Assembly (NCBI RefSeq): GCF_037914945.1
Contig: NZ_CP149787.1
Location: forward strand, 372,001-436,000
DNA length: 64,000 nt
Direction of reading: 5' to 3'
DNA from: Haloterrigena sp. KLK7
Lineage (GTDB): Archaea; Halobacteriota; Halobacteria; Halobacteriales; Natrialbaceae
The position numbers and the translations under genes are program-made. Positions 26,234 through 35,612 of the stretch are shown in pieces (position 1 is the stretch's first letter; each line of letters begins with the position of its first letter). The notes under the pieces were generated by a model. The model had not been told where the DNA came from and ran no database searches. It saw nothing but the letters and a program-made list of their open reading frames with translations.

Positions 26234-26503
26234 ATGCTCGAAACGATCGCATTCGCGGCCTTCGCGCTCGTGACGCTGCTCAGCGCGCTGGGCGTGGTCC
26301 TCCTCGAGGAGCCCTGGCACGCGGCGCTCATGCTCGGCGTCGCCCTGATGAGCATCGCGGTTCACTTCGTGATGCTCGCCGCCGAGTTCGTCGCCATGAT
26401 GCAGATCCTCGTCTACGTCGGCGGGGTGCTGGTCCTCATCACGTTCGCCGTGATGCTCACCCAGCGCGACGAACCGACGTCCGAAGAGGTGGTCCAGACA
26501 TGA
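26234..26503 (+). CDS. nuoJ1: NADH dehydrogenase-like complex, subunit J, N-terminal half
   Basis: The 89-residue protein contains three hydrophobic helices with the NuoJ core (ALMLGVALMSIAVHFVML, EFVAMMQILVYVGGVLVLIT), including the pi-bulge region of helix 3. It stops after MLTQRDEPTSEEVVQT. The rest of NuoJ is encoded by the next, overlapping gene, so NuoJ is split into two polypeptides. This split is seen in other haloarchaea and is not a recent frameshift, because each part has its own ATG. Confidence 0.9.
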   Translation: MLETIAFAAFALVTLLSALGVVLLEEPWHAALMLGVALMSIAVHFVMLAAEFVAMMQILVYVGGVLVLITFAVMLTQRDEPTSEEVVQT

Positions 26504-26976
26504 CGAACCGACCGAGACTCCGACTCGGGAAGACGCTCGTCCCCGGGTTGTTGGCCGTCGGACTGTTCGCGCTGATGGCGCTGGTCGTCCTCAACACGCC
26601 GTTCGAGCCGATGGCCGACGGCGGCTTCGAGGCCGAATCGATCACCGCCGCCATCGGCTACGCGCTGTTCGACCTCGAGGCGCTTCAGCAGGACGCGGGC
26701 GTGATGGGAACCGAACCGTTCCTCGCGGCGTTCCTGCTGGTCGCGGTCGCCCTCGACGCGGCGCTGGACGCCTCGCTGGTCCTCGCGAAACACGAGGAGG
26801 CGGGCGAACCCGTCTCGCCGCTCTCGAGTACGGGCCCCGACGACGCCGGCTCCGGCGCCCGTCCGGCCACCGACTCGAGCGGCTTCGGCCGCTCGGAGCC
26901 GACGGCGACCGACGGCGGTCGGTCCGAGACCGACGCTGACGCGGACTCGAACTCGAACGGAGGTGACCGTCAGTGA
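26500..26976 (+). CDS. nuoJ2: NADH dehydrogenase-like complex, subunit J, C-terminal half
   Basis: The 158-residue protein supplies the remaining NuoJ helices (LVPGLLAVGLFALMALVVL and FLAAFLLVAVALDAALDASLVL). A roughly 55-residue tail rich in Ser, Gly, Asp and Thr follows that has no counterpart in bacterial NuoJ and is probably a disordered cytoplasmic or external arm. It overlaps nuoJ1 by an ATGA and nuoK by GTGA. Confidence 0.85.
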   Translation: MTNRPRLRLGKTLVPGLLAVGLFALMALVVLNTPFEPMADGGFEAESITAAIGYALFDLEALQQDAGVMGTEPFLAAFLLVAVALDAALDASLVLAKHEEAGEPVSPLSSTGPDDAGSGARPATDSSGFGRSEPTATDGGRSETDADADSNSNGGDRQ

Positions 26977-27278
26977 CGGTCGCCGTCGAGTACTACGTCC
27001 TGCTGTCGATGGCCGTCTTCTGTATCGGCCTCATGGGGATCCTGACGCGTCGGAACGCACTGCTGTTCCTGATGTCCGTCGAACTCATGCTGAACGCGGC
27101 GAACATCAATCTGATCGCGTTCGCGTTCTATCACGGCAACCTCACCGGGCAGGTGTTCGCGCTGTTTACCATGGCACTCGCCGCCGCGGAGGTCGCCGTC
27201 GGACTCGGGATCATCCTGGTGCTGTATCGCAACTTCCGTGACGTCGACGTCACGGTTCCAACGACGATGAGGTGGTAA
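26973..27278 (+). CDS. nuoK: NADH dehydrogenase-like complex, subunit K
   Basis: The 101-residue protein has three helices with the NuoK pattern, including LFLMSVELMLNAANINLIAF, which bears the conserved membrane glutamate (in VELML) used in proton translocation, and a second acidic residue in AAAEVAVGLGI. Translation starts at a GTG that overlaps the nuoJ2 stop codon. Confidence 0.93.
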   Translation: MTVAVEYYVLLSMAVFCIGLMGILTRRNALLFLMSVELMLNAANINLIAFAFYHGNLTGQVFALFTMALAAAEVAVGLGIILVLYRNFRDVDVTVPTTMRW

Positions 27279-27279
27279 G

Positions 27280-29325
27280 ATGGTAGGAACAGGTGCAGGC
27301 CCATTCAGTTACGCTCCGGCGATCGCACTGTTCCCGCTCGCGGCGTTCGTCATCTCGCTCGTCTTCGGCCGACAGTTGCCGAAGAAGGGCGCGATTCCGG
27401 GTATCTTCGCGACGGCAGCCTCGCTGCTGTTCTCGCTGTGGATGTTCGCGACGGTCGCGGGCGGCGAAACGTATCACGAGACGCTCTACGAGTGGTCGGC
27501 CGGCGCGGTCACGACCGAGGTCGGCGCCGAGGAGATCGCCTTCTCCTTCGGCCTGCTGATCGATCCGCTGTCGGCGCTGATGCTGATCATCGTCTCGCTG
27601 GTCGCCTTCCTCGTCCACGTCTTCAGCCTCGGCTACATGAACGACGAGGGCGAGACCGGGCTGCCGCGGTACTACGCCAGCCTCGGTCTCTTCACCTTCA
27701 GCATGCTCGCGTTCGTCTACGCGGACAACCTGCTGATGGCGTTCATGTTCTTCGAACTCGTCGGCCTCTGTTCGTACCTGCTGATCGGGTTCTGGTTCCG
27801 GACGAAGTCGGCCCCCTCGGCCGCGAAGAAGGCGTTCCTCGTCACCCGCTTCGGCGACTACTTCTTCCTGATCGGCGTCGTCGCCATCGCGTCGACGTTC
27901 GGCACGGTCGCCTTCGCCGGCGAGGAGTCGTTCGTCGTCGCCGCCGAGACGGCCATCGAGGACGGGACGACGCTGTTCGGCTTCGACGCCCAGACGTGGG
28001 TGACGATCACCGGACTGCTCGTGCTGGGCGGCGTCATCGGTAAGTCCGCGCAGTTCCCGCTGCACACGTGGCTGCCCGACGCCATGGAGGGCCCGACCAC
28101 CGTCTCCGCGCTCATTCACGCGGCGACGATGGTCGCGGCCGGCGTCTACCTGGTCGCCCGGATGTTCGGCTACTACGCGCTGTCCCCGACCGCGCTGGCG
28201 ATCATCGCCTTCGTCGGCGGCTTCACGGCGCTGTTCGCCGCGACGATGGGCGTCGTCAAAGACGACATCAAGCAGGTGCTGGCCTACTCGACGATCAGTC
28301 AGTACGGCTACATGATGCTGGGGATGGGCGTCGGCGGCTACGTCGCCGGAGTCTTCCACCTCATGAACCACGCCTTCTTCAAGGCGCTGCTGTTCCTCGG
28401 CTCCGGCGCCGTCATCGTCCTCATGCACCACGAACAGGACATGTGGGAGATGGGCGGCCTGAAGGACAAGGCGCCGGTCACCTACTACACGTTCCTCGCG
28501 GGCGCGCTCGCGCTCGCCGGGATCGTCCCCTTCTCCGGCTTCTGGTCGAAAGACGAGGTGCTGTTCGACGCGCTGATCGTCGGCCTCGAGCAGCCCGTGA
28601 TCCTCGCGGCCTACGCGATGGGACTGCTCGCCGTCTTCTTCACCGGGTTCTACACCTTCCGGATGGTCTTCCTGACCTTCCACGGCGAGCCCCGTTCCGA
28701 GACGGCCGAGAACCCACACGGCGTCGGCTGGTCGATCAAGACGCCGCTGGTCGTGCTCGGCCTCCTCGCGGCGCTGGCCGGCTTCGTCAACCTCGCGCCG
28801 ATCGCCAAACTCGCCGGGACCGACATCACGTTCCTCGAGCACTGGCTCGACGGCGAGTACGGCTACGTCGAGGGACTGACCTACCACCACTACCACGAGA
28901 TGGTGGCCTTCGAAGAGGGGTACATCGGCTCCGAGACGACGACGATGCTGCTCAGCGCCGGCCTCTCGCTGGGACTGGCGCTGGCCGGTGCCTTCGCGGC
29001 GCACACGCTGTACAACGTCCCCGAACCGAAGCGACACACGACGAAACTCGGCGGCGCCTACAACGTCCTGCGGCACAACTACTACCAGGACGAGTACCAG
29101 GTCTGGCTCGCCGAGGGGCTCACGCTGCCGCTGGCGCGGGCGGCCGACCTGTTCGACCGATCCGTTATCGACGGCGCCGTCGACGGCGTCTCGGACGCCA
29201 GCCTGTTCGGCAGTAGCTGGGTGAAACGCATCCAAACAGGGCTCGTGACGAACTACGCGGCGCTGATCGTGGCCGGGTTCGTCGCGTTGCTCCTCGGTCT
29301 CGGACTCTACGGAGGGTGGTTCTGA
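27280..29325 (+). CDS. nuoL: NADH dehydrogenase-like complex, subunit L (proton pump)
   Basis: The 681-residue protein has about 16 hydrophobic helices. Recognisable blocks are FFELVGLCSYLLIGFWF, KSAQFPLHTWLPDAMEGPTT, VSALIHAATMVAAGVYLVAR and DDIKQVLAYSTISQYGYMML. They form the antiporter-like proton channel, and the C-terminal part would provide the lateral helix that runs along NuoM and NuoN. It shares one base with the nuoM start. Confidence 0.95.
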   Translation: MVGTGAGPFSYAPAIALFPLAAFVISLVFGRQLPKKGAIPGIFATAASLLFSLWMFATVAGGETYHETLYEWSAGAVTTEVGAEEIAFSFGLLIDPLSALMLIIVSLVAFLVHVFSLGYMNDEGETGLPRYYASLGLFTFSMLAFVYADNLLMAFMFFELVGLCSYLLIGFWFRTKSAPSAAKKAFLVTRFGDYFFLIGVVAIASTFGTVAFAGEESFVVAAETAIEDGTTLFGFDAQTWVTITGLLVLGGVIGKSAQFPLHTWLPDAMEGPTTVSALIHAATMVAAGVYLVARMFGYYALSPTALAIIAFVGGFTALFAATMGVVKDDIKQVLAYSTISQYGYMMLGMGVGGYVAGVFHLMNHAFFKALLFLGSGAVIVLMHHEQDMWEMGGLKDKAPVTYYTFLAGALALAGIVPFSGFWSKDEVLFDALIVGLEQPVILAAYAMGLLAVFFTGFYTFRMVFLTFHGEPRSETAENPHGVGWSIKTPLVVLGLLAALAGFVNLAPIAKLAGTDITFLEHWLDGEYGYVEGLTYHHYHEMVAFEEGYIGSETTTMLLSAGLSLGLALAGAFAAHTLYNVPEPKRHTTKLGGAYNVLRHNYYQDEYQVWLAEGLTLPLARAADLFDRSVIDGAVDGVSDASLFGSSWVKRIQTGLVTNYAALIVAGFVALLLGLGLYGGWF

Positions 29326-30854
29326 TGATGATCGAAGCACTGATCGCGGTCGCACTGATCGGCGCGCTCGTCACGTTCGTCGCGCCGAATCGCGTTGCGG
29401 GCAAACTGGCCTTCGCCATCAGCCTCGTGCCGGCCGCGCTCAGCCTGTGGATGTTCACCGCCTTCGACGGCAGCGGCAACGCCTTGCTCGACGGCGACCT
29501 CGCCTTCGAGTCCCACCTCGAGTGGATCCAGTTCGGGGACTACTCGATCGAGTGGTTCGTCGGCCTCGACGGCATCAGCCTGCCGCTCGTGGTCATGACG
29601 ACGATCCTCTGCTCGCTGGCGATCCTGAGCTCGTGGACGCCGATCGATCGGCGCGAGTCCCAGTTCTACGGGCTCGTGCTGTTCATCGAGGCGAACCTGA
29701 TCGGCGTCTTCTCGGCGCTGGACTTCTTCGTCTGGTTCATCTTCTGGGAGGCCGTCCTGATCCCGATGTATCTGCTGATCGGGGTCTGGGGCGGTCCGGA
29801 CCGGAAGTACGCCGCGATCAAGTTCTTCGTCTACACGAACGTCGCGTCGCTGCTGATGTTCGGGTCGTTCATCGCGCTCGTCTTCGGCCTCGGCGACGCC
29901 GCGACGAGTTTCGCGCTGCCGGAGGTCGCCGACGCGATGGTCAACGGCGGCGGCGTCCAGTCGAGCGTCTTCGGTATCGATCCGGGGACGTTCACGGCGC
30001 TCGTGTTCATCGCGCTGTTCCTCGGGTTCGCCGTGAAGGTGCCGGTGGTCCCGTTCCACACGTGGCTGCCCGACGCCCACGTGCAGGCCCCGACGCCCGC
30101 CTCGGTGCTGCTCGCGGGCGTACTCCTGAAGATGGGGACCTACGCCCTGCTGCGATTCAACTTCACGATGTTCCCGGAGCAGGTCGCGACCTACGCGGTC
30201 CCGATCGCGGCCGTCGCGGTCGTCAGCGTCATCTACGGCGCGATGCTGGCGCTGGCCCAGACTGACTTGAAGCGGATCGTCGCCTACTCCTCGGTTTCCT
30301 CGATGGGGTACGTGATCCTCGGACTGATCGCCTACACCCAGTTCGGGGTCGGCGGGGCGACGTTCCAGATGGTCTCCCACGGGCTGATCTCCGGACTGAT
30401 GTTCATGTCGGTCGGCGTCATCTACAACGTCACGCACACCCGCAGCGTCGAGGAGATGTCCGGGCTGGCCGACCGGATGCCGATCGCCGTCGGCATCCTC
30501 GTCGCCGGCGCCTTCGGCTACATGGGGCTGCCGCTGATGAGCGGCTTCCACGGCGAGTTCACCATCTTCTTCGGCGCCTTCCAGGCCGACTTCGCCTACG
30601 CGCCGCTCTTTACGGCGCTGGCGATGTTCGGCATCGTCATCGTCGCCGGCTACCTGCTCTTCGCGCTCCAGCGGACCGTCTTCGGCCCGTATCACCTGGA
30701 AACCGACTACGACGTGGGCCGCGCGCCGCTGCACGACATCGCGCCGATGTTCGTGTTGCTCGCGCTCATCATCGCCCTCGGCGTGGCTCCCGAACTGATA
30801 TTCGACATGATAACCGACGCAGTCGATCCGATCCTGAACGGAGGTGACCTGTGA
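29325..30854 (+). CDS. nuoM: NADH dehydrogenase-like complex, subunit M (proton pump)
   Basis: The 509-residue antiporter-like subunit carries WEAVLIPMYLLIGVWGGPDR, VPFHTWLPDAHVQAPTPASV, LLKMGTYALLRFN and DLKRIVAYSSVSSMGYVIL. The glutamate in WEAVLIPMY and the lysines in the later blocks match the proton path. The ATG at 29325 was chosen over a GTG at 29316 because it gives a TGATG overlap with the nuoL stop, the pattern seen again at nuoN. Confidence 0.95.
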   Translation: MMIEALIAVALIGALVTFVAPNRVAGKLAFAISLVPAALSLWMFTAFDGSGNALLDGDLAFESHLEWIQFGDYSIEWFVGLDGISLPLVVMTTILCSLAILSSWTPIDRRESQFYGLVLFIEANLIGVFSALDFFVWFIFWEAVLIPMYLLIGVWGGPDRKYAAIKFFVYTNVASLLMFGSFIALVFGLGDAATSFALPEVADAMVNGGGVQSSVFGIDPGTFTALVFIALFLGFAVKVPVVPFHTWLPDAHVQAPTPASVLLAGVLLKMGTYALLRFNFTMFPEQVATYAVPIAAVAVVSVIYGAMLALAQTDLKRIVAYSSVSSMGYVILGLIAYTQFGVGGATFQMVSHGLISGLMFMSVGVIYNVTHTRSVEEMSGLADRMPIAVGILVAGAFGYMGLPLMSGFHGEFTIFFGAFQADFAYAPLFTALAMFGIVIVAGYLLFALQRTVFGPYHLETDYDVGRAPLHDIAPMFVLLALIIALGVAPELIFDMITDAVDPILNGGDL

Positions 30855-32389
30855 TGGCGATCTATCAACTGCCCGAGTGGGCCGCGCTGGCCCCGGCGCT
30901 GATCCTGGCGCTGACCGGACTGGTGTTGTTCCTCGTGGACAGCATCTCGCCGCGGTCGACGAACCGCACGCTGCTGGCCGGCACCGCCGCCGTCGGCGCG
31001 CTGGCCTCGCTGGCCGTCGCCGTCTGGTTCACCGCCGCCGGCGTCGGCACGCCGACCATGGACGGCGGCGAGGGCGTCATCGAGATCTTCGACGGCCAGT
31101 TCGTCGTCGATCAGCTGGCGCTGTACTTCACGATCATCGTCGCCATCGTGACGGCGCTGATCGTCGTCGCCAGCTACGACTACCTCCGCGATCACACCTA
31201 CCAGGCCGAGTACTACTCGCTGGTCGTCCTCGCGGCGACCGGGATGGCGACGGTCGCGGCCGCCAACAGCCTCGTGACGATCTTCATCGCCCTCGAGCTG
31301 ACGAGTCTTCCCTCGTACGCGCTCGTGGCGATCCTGAAGGACAACCGCGGCAGCGTCGAGGCGGGCCTGAAGTACTTCCTGATCGGCGCGCTCTCCTCGG
31401 CGATCTTCGTCTACGGGATCTCGCTGGTCTACGGCGCGACCGGCGTCCTCCAGCTGGACAGCATCGCAACGGTCATCGCCGACGGCGGCGCCGACGGCTT
31501 CGGCGGCCTGCTCGGACTGGGAATCCTCATGTTGCTCGGCGGGATCGCGTTCAAGACCGCCAGCGTGCCGTTCCACTTCTGGGCGCCCGAGGCCTACGAG
31601 GGCGCGCCCGCGCCGATCAGCGCGTTCCTCTCCTCGGCCTCGAAGGCCGCCGGCTTCGTGATCGCGTTCCGCGTGTTCAACGTGGCCTTCCCGCTCGAGG
31701 AGATCGGCGGCGTGATCGGCTTCGACTGGACGGTCGCCTTCGTCGTGCTCGCGATCGTCACCATGACGCTCGGGAACTTCGCGGCGGCGACCCAGGAGAA
31801 CGTCAAGCGGATGCTCGCCTACTCGTCGATCGGCCACGCCGGCTACGCCCTGATCGGGCTGGCCGGCCTGTCGGCCGACGGCGGCGAACTCGTCATGGGC
31901 GCGGCGCTGATGCACCTGCTGGTCTACGGCTTCATGAACACGGGCGCGTTCTTGTTCGTCGCACTGGCCGAACACTGGGGCGTCGGCCGCACCTTCGAGG
32001 ACTACAACGGCCTCTCGACGCAGGCGCCGGTCGCCTGCGGTGCGATGGCCGTCTTCCTCTTTAGCCTCGCGGGGATCCCGCCGTTCGGCGGCTTCTTCAG
32101 CAAGTACTTCCTGTTCACCGGCGCCCTCGAGGCGGCGACAGCGAATCCGGCAATGCTGGCCGTGGCCGCCGCGCTCGTGGTCAACAGCGCGCTCTCGCTG
32201 TACTACTACTCGCGGCTGGTCAAGGCGCTGTGGATCGAGGAGCCGCCGGCGACGCGCGAGCGGCTCGGACAACCGACGGGGCTCTACGCGGCGATCGTCG
32301 TCGCCGCCGTGATGACGATCGTCATCCTCCCCGGCTTCGGTCCGGTCGCCGAGGCCGCCACCGGCGCCGCGGAGGCCCTCATCAACTGA
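30854..32389 (+). CDS. nuoN: NADH dehydrogenase-like complex, subunit N (proton pump)
   Basis: The 511-residue antiporter-like subunit has ALELTSLPSYALVAILKDN, FKTASVPFHFWAPEAYEGAP, NVKRMLAYSSIGHAGYALIG and SLAGIPPFGGFFSKYFLF, all NuoN motifs. It is the last gene of the operon, and its ATG overlaps the nuoM stop by one base. No nuoE, nuoF or nuoG gene is found on either side, so the complex lacks the NADH-oxidising and N-module clusters. Confidence 0.95.
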   Translation: MAIYQLPEWAALAPALILALTGLVLFLVDSISPRSTNRTLLAGTAAVGALASLAVAVWFTAAGVGTPTMDGGEGVIEIFDGQFVVDQLALYFTIIVAIVTALIVVASYDYLRDHTYQAEYYSLVVLAATGMATVAAANSLVTIFIALELTSLPSYALVAILKDNRGSVEAGLKYFLIGALSSAIFVYGISLVYGATGVLQLDSIATVIADGGADGFGGLLGLGILMLLGGIAFKTASVPFHFWAPEAYEGAPAPISAFLSSASKAAGFVIAFRVFNVAFPLEEIGGVIGFDWTVAFVVLAIVTMTLGNFAAATQENVKRMLAYSSIGHAGYALIGLAGLSADGGELVMGAALMHLLVYGFMNTGAFLFVALAEHWGVGRTFEDYNGLSTQAPVACGAMAVFLFSLAGIPPFGGFFSKYFLFTGALEAATANPAMLAVAAALVVNSALSLYYYSRLVKALWIEEPPATRERLGQPTGLYAAIVVAAVMTIVILPGFGPVAEAATGAAEALIN

Positions 32390-32455
32390 CCGCGGGGCCG
32401 GGGCCGTCACTGGCGACCCGGTAGCTTTTCCCGCTCGGAATCGCAACTGCGATAC

Positions 32456-33997
32456 ATGGTTTTCCGGCTCGTGCTCGGCTGTGGGACGGTCGGCCGTCAG
32501 GTCGTCGAACGGTTCCCCGAGCGCGACGCACGCACCGGCGATCGCCTGCTCGTCGTCACCGACGACGAGAGCGTCGTCGAAACGCTTCGCGACGAGAGCC
32601 TCCCGGCGCGGCGGGCCGACCCGACCGATCCGTCGGTGATCGCGAACCTCGAGACGCCGGACGTGATCTTCGTCGCCGGCGATCGGACCGACCGGAACCG
32701 GCTCGCGCTCGTTGAGGCCCGGGAGCGGTTTCCGACGAGTTCGATCGTCGCCTACATGGGCGGAAACGCGACCGAAGCGGACCGAACGCGGTTCGAGGAA
32801 CTCGCGGATTGCGTCGTCGACGCCAAGCAGTCGATGGTCGAGCACATCCTCGAGGGGACCGTGAGCCCGTCGGCCGGCGCCGCGATCGGGCTCCGGCAAC
32901 GGCTGTCGACGATCGACGGCCGACTGGCGGTCGTCATGCACGACAACCCCGATCCGGACGCGATCGCCAGTGCCGTCGCGCTGGTCGATATCGCTGCGGA
33001 GATGGACGTCGCGGCCGACGCCTGTTACTTCGGCGAGATCTCTCACCAGGAGAACCGCGCGATGGTCAACCTGCTCGATCTCGATCTGCGGAACCTCTCG
33101 CCGTCCGACTCCCTCGAGGAGTACGCGGCGTACGCGCTGGTCGATCACTCCCGGCCCGGCGTCAACGACCAACTGCCCGAGGAGCTCCACATCGACATCG
33201 TCATCGACCACCATCCGCCCCGCGGCCCGGTGCCCGGCGAGTTCGTCGATCTGCGCGAAGGGGCCGGAGCGACCAGTACGGTGTTGACGGAGTACCTCGA
33301 CCGGTTCAGCCTCGATCCCCGATGGGAGACGGCGACGGCGCTGCTGTACGGGATCCGGATCGACACGAACGACTTCACCCGCGAGGTCTCTCCGGCGGAC
33401 TTCAACGCCGCCTCGCTGCTGTGGCCCCACGCCGATACGTCGATGCTCGAGCAGATCGAGCAGCCGACGATCGAAGGGGAGACCTTAGAGACGATCGCCC
33501 GGGCGATCAAGAACCGCATTCAGCAGGACTCGGTCGCCGTCGCGAGCGTCGGCGAGATCACCAACCGCGACGCCCTCCCGCAGGCGGCCGAGCAGCTACT
33601 GTCGATGGAGGGCGTCGAAACGACGCTCGTCTTCGGCTTTCGAGACGAGATGGTCTTCCTCTCCGCGCGCTCGCGGGCGGCCGACGTCGACTTAGGCGAG
33701 ACGGTCCGGGACGCGTTCGATCGGATCGGCAGCGCCGGCGGCCACGCCGACATGGCCGGCGCCCAGCTCGAGCTCGGCATCCTCGGCAACGCCGACGACG
33801 CCGACGAGGTCGAGTCGATCGTCAGCGTCGTCGAGGAGGTCATCACGAACCGATTCCTCGAGGCGATCGACACCGGTCCGGGGACGTCCGTCGGGGCGTA
33901 CACCCAGACCAGCGAACGGCTGTTCTCGGTCGACGACGAGTCGGAGTCCCCGTCCCGGGACCGGACGGCGGCCGACGAGAGCGGGGAGTCCGTCTAG
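32456..33997 (+). CDS. DHH-family phosphoesterase with N-terminal RCK/TrkA-N-like domain
   Basis: The first ~110 residues (FRLVLGCGTVGRQVVERF and VIFVAGDRTDRNRLALVEA) are a Rossmann-like TrkA-N/RCK domain. From about 135 a DHH phosphoesterase follows, with HDNPDPDAIAS, DACYFGEISHQENR, the DHH motif in VIDHHPPRG, and a DHHA1-type end with GSAGGHADMAGAQL. Such proteins may hydrolyse cyclic dinucleotides or linear oligonucleotides, and a nucleotide-sensing RCK domain could control activity. Substrate is not established. A GTPase or channel partner is not visible nearby. It lies 66 bp after the nuo operon. Confidence 0.88.
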   Translation: MVFRLVLGCGTVGRQVVERFPERDARTGDRLLVVTDDESVVETLRDESLPARRADPTDPSVIANLETPDVIFVAGDRTDRNRLALVEARERFPTSSIVAYMGGNATEADRTRFEELADCVVDAKQSMVEHILEGTVSPSAGAAIGLRQRLSTIDGRLAVVMHDNPDPDAIASAVALVDIAAEMDVAADACYFGEISHQENRAMVNLLDLDLRNLSPSDSLEEYAAYALVDHSRPGVNDQLPEELHIDIVIDHHPPRGPVPGEFVDLREGAGATSTVLTEYLDRFSLDPRWETATALLYGIRIDTNDFTREVSPADFNAASLLWPHADTSMLEQIEQPTIEGETLETIARAIKNRIQQDSVAVASVGEITNRDALPQAAEQLLSMEGVETTLVFGFRDEMVFLSARSRAADVDLGETVRDAFDRIGSAGGHADMAGAQLELGILGNADDADEVESIVSVVEEVITNRFLEAIDTGPGTSVGAYTQTSERLFSVDDESESPSRDRTAADESGESV

Positions 33998-34098
33998 GCG
34001 GGGCCGGTGTCGTTCAGTTCGAGAACCGCGTGCCGCGATTCGGCGAACGCGCGACCGTAGAAGACACGTTTTTGCGCGCGCGGCCCATTGGCCCGTCC

Positions 34099-34905
34099 AT
34101 GGAGGTCGTGTCGGACCGGAGCAAGCCTCGGGTCAAGGAGTACATGACGCGCGACGTCGCGACGGTCGCCCCCGACGAAACCGTCGGCGACGTCGCCACG
34201 CGGATCGCCGAGAGCGACGAACACAGCGGATTCCCCGTCTGCGAACGGCGCCGCGTGGAGGGCTTTATCAGCGCCCGCGACCTGTTGCTGGCCGACGACG
34301 ACGATCCGATTTTCAAGGTGATGGCCACCGATCTGCTCGTGGCCCACCCGGACATGAAGGTGACCGACGCCGCCCGCGTCATCCTCCGGTCGGGCATCCA
34401 GAAACTCCCCGTCGTCGACGACGCCGGCAATCTCGTGGGGATCATCTCCAACGCCGACGTCATCCGCAGCCAGATCGAGCGCGCCACGCCCGAGAAGGTG
34501 GGGAAACTCGTCCGGACCTTAGAGGAGATCCACGACACCGAACTCGAGCAGGAACGCCGAACCGTCGCACTGCGGGAGCTGACACCCACGCAGGGCCGGG
34601 TCTACGCCGACGAACTCGAGGGCCGACGGTACGAACTCGAGCACGGGCTGGCCGAGCCGCTGGTGGTCATCGACAACGACGGCACGCTCCTGCTGGCCGA
34701 CGGCCACCACCGCGTGCTCGCGGCCGATCGGCTGGGAATCGACGAGATGGACGCCTACGTCATCGTCGTCGATCGCACGATCGAACTCGGGATGGCCAAG
34801 ACCGCGGAGAAAGAGAACCTAGAGCGGATCGACGACATCGAGGTCGTCGACTACGCGCATCACCCGCTCGTCCAGACGACCGAACGGTTGCAGTCCAACG
34901 ACTGA
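34099..34905 (+). CDS. CBS-domain protein with ParB-like C-terminal domain
   Basis: The 268-residue protein starts with a CBS pair: VKEYMTRDVATVAPDETV with FISARDLL, then VMATDLLVAHPDMKVTDAA with LVGIISNADVI. CBS pairs usually bind adenine nucleotides. The C-terminal half (LTPTQGRVYADELEGRRYEL, then LLLADGHHRVLAADRLG) matches the ParB/Srx fold with its DGHHR nucleotide-binding motif. The ATG at 34099 starts the CBS domain directly. The protein may be a nucleotide-responsive regulator. A CTPase or nuclease activity is only suggested by the fold. Confidence 0.85.
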   Translation: MEVVSDRSKPRVKEYMTRDVATVAPDETVGDVATRIAESDEHSGFPVCERRRVEGFISARDLLLADDDDPIFKVMATDLLVAHPDMKVTDAARVILRSGIQKLPVVDDAGNLVGIISNADVIRSQIERATPEKVGKLVRTLEEIHDTELEQERRTVALRELTPTQGRVYADELEGRRYELEHGLAEPLVVIDNDGTLLLADGHHRVLAADRLGIDEMDAYVIVVDRTIELGMAKTAEKENLERIDDIEVVDYAHHPLVQTTERLQSND

Positions 34906-35042
34906 GTGCGGGGCCGATCGGCTCGGTTCGTCGTGCCAGTTCGCACGCGGAACCAGCCGTCGGTGACCGCAGTCCCGAGTATCGACGAGACCGGTATCCG
35001 GCCTGAGAGAGCGAACGCCGTGGGGGTCGCCCCCGAAACGAT

Positions 35043-35612
35043 TCACCCGGTCGCATCGCGCAGAACGAGCGTATCGTCTGCGAGGTATCGATCGAGGACG
35101 TGCGCGTCCGCTTCGAGCGTCTTCAGATGGCGGCGCAGGAGTTCGTTCGTCGCCGCATCGCCGAGCCGGTCCGCCAGTTCGATATGTTCGCGCCACTGCA
35201 CCGCGAGCGTCGCGTACCCGTCGAGATCGCGCTCGAGCGACGAGCGGACGTCGTAGTGATGGGCTTCTTCGATGGATATCGGCGCGTGTTGGCGGATCCC
35301 CATCGGCCCACAGGCCGGAACGCCGCCGAGCGCGGTGATCCGAACGGCGATGTCGTCGGTCATCTCCGTGAGCCGGTCGGCGGCGTCCTCGAGGAAGCCA
35401 CTGATCGGTCCCCATTCGGCCCCCTCGGCGAGCCAGTAGTGCTTTCGCACCTGATTGAAGAGGATGTACAGCCCCGATATCTCGCTGTTCAAGGCCGTGA
35501 TCAACTGTTCAGCCGCGTCCCGCTCGAGACGGAGCGCGTTGTCGGTTACCGTCCCCCACTCTTGGCGGACGTGAGACGGGTCTGGTCGTCGGAGATGCGG
35601 TGTACTCGTCAT
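35043..35612 (-). CDS. DpsA-family paralogue lacking ferroxidase residues (third of tandem trio)
   Basis: The 189-residue four-helix protein aligns along its length with the DpsA encoded upstream. In place of the ferroxidase ligands it has Tyr59 (for His52), Ser71 (for His64) and Val90 (for Glu83). Glu75 and Asp86 are kept. Iron oxidation at the inter-subunit site is therefore unlikely, and a structural, DNA-binding or heme/other role is possible. It starts inside the stop of the second paralogue (4-nt overlap), so the trio is probably one transcript. Confidence 0.8.
   Translation of the reverse strand: MTSTPHLRRPDPSHVRQEWGTVTDNALRLERDAAEQLITALNSEISGLYILFNQVRKHYWLAEGAEWGPISGFLEDAADRLTEMTDDIAVRITALGGVPACGPMGIRQHAPISIEEAHHYDVRSSLERDLDGYATLAVQWREHIELADRLGDAATNELLRRHLKTLEADAHVLDRYLADDTLVLRDATG

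Noticed and set aside
27250-29355. Minus-strand open frame of about 700 codons opposite nuoL
   Set aside because: Low-complexity charged translation mirrors the nuoL coding frame. nuoL has full family motifs.
30707-33430. Very long minus-strand open frame (907 codons) opposite nuoN and the DHH gene
   Set aside because: It is arginine/glutamate-rich with no recognisable domain and is exactly antisense to well-supported genes in codon phase, a common artefact in high-GC DNA.
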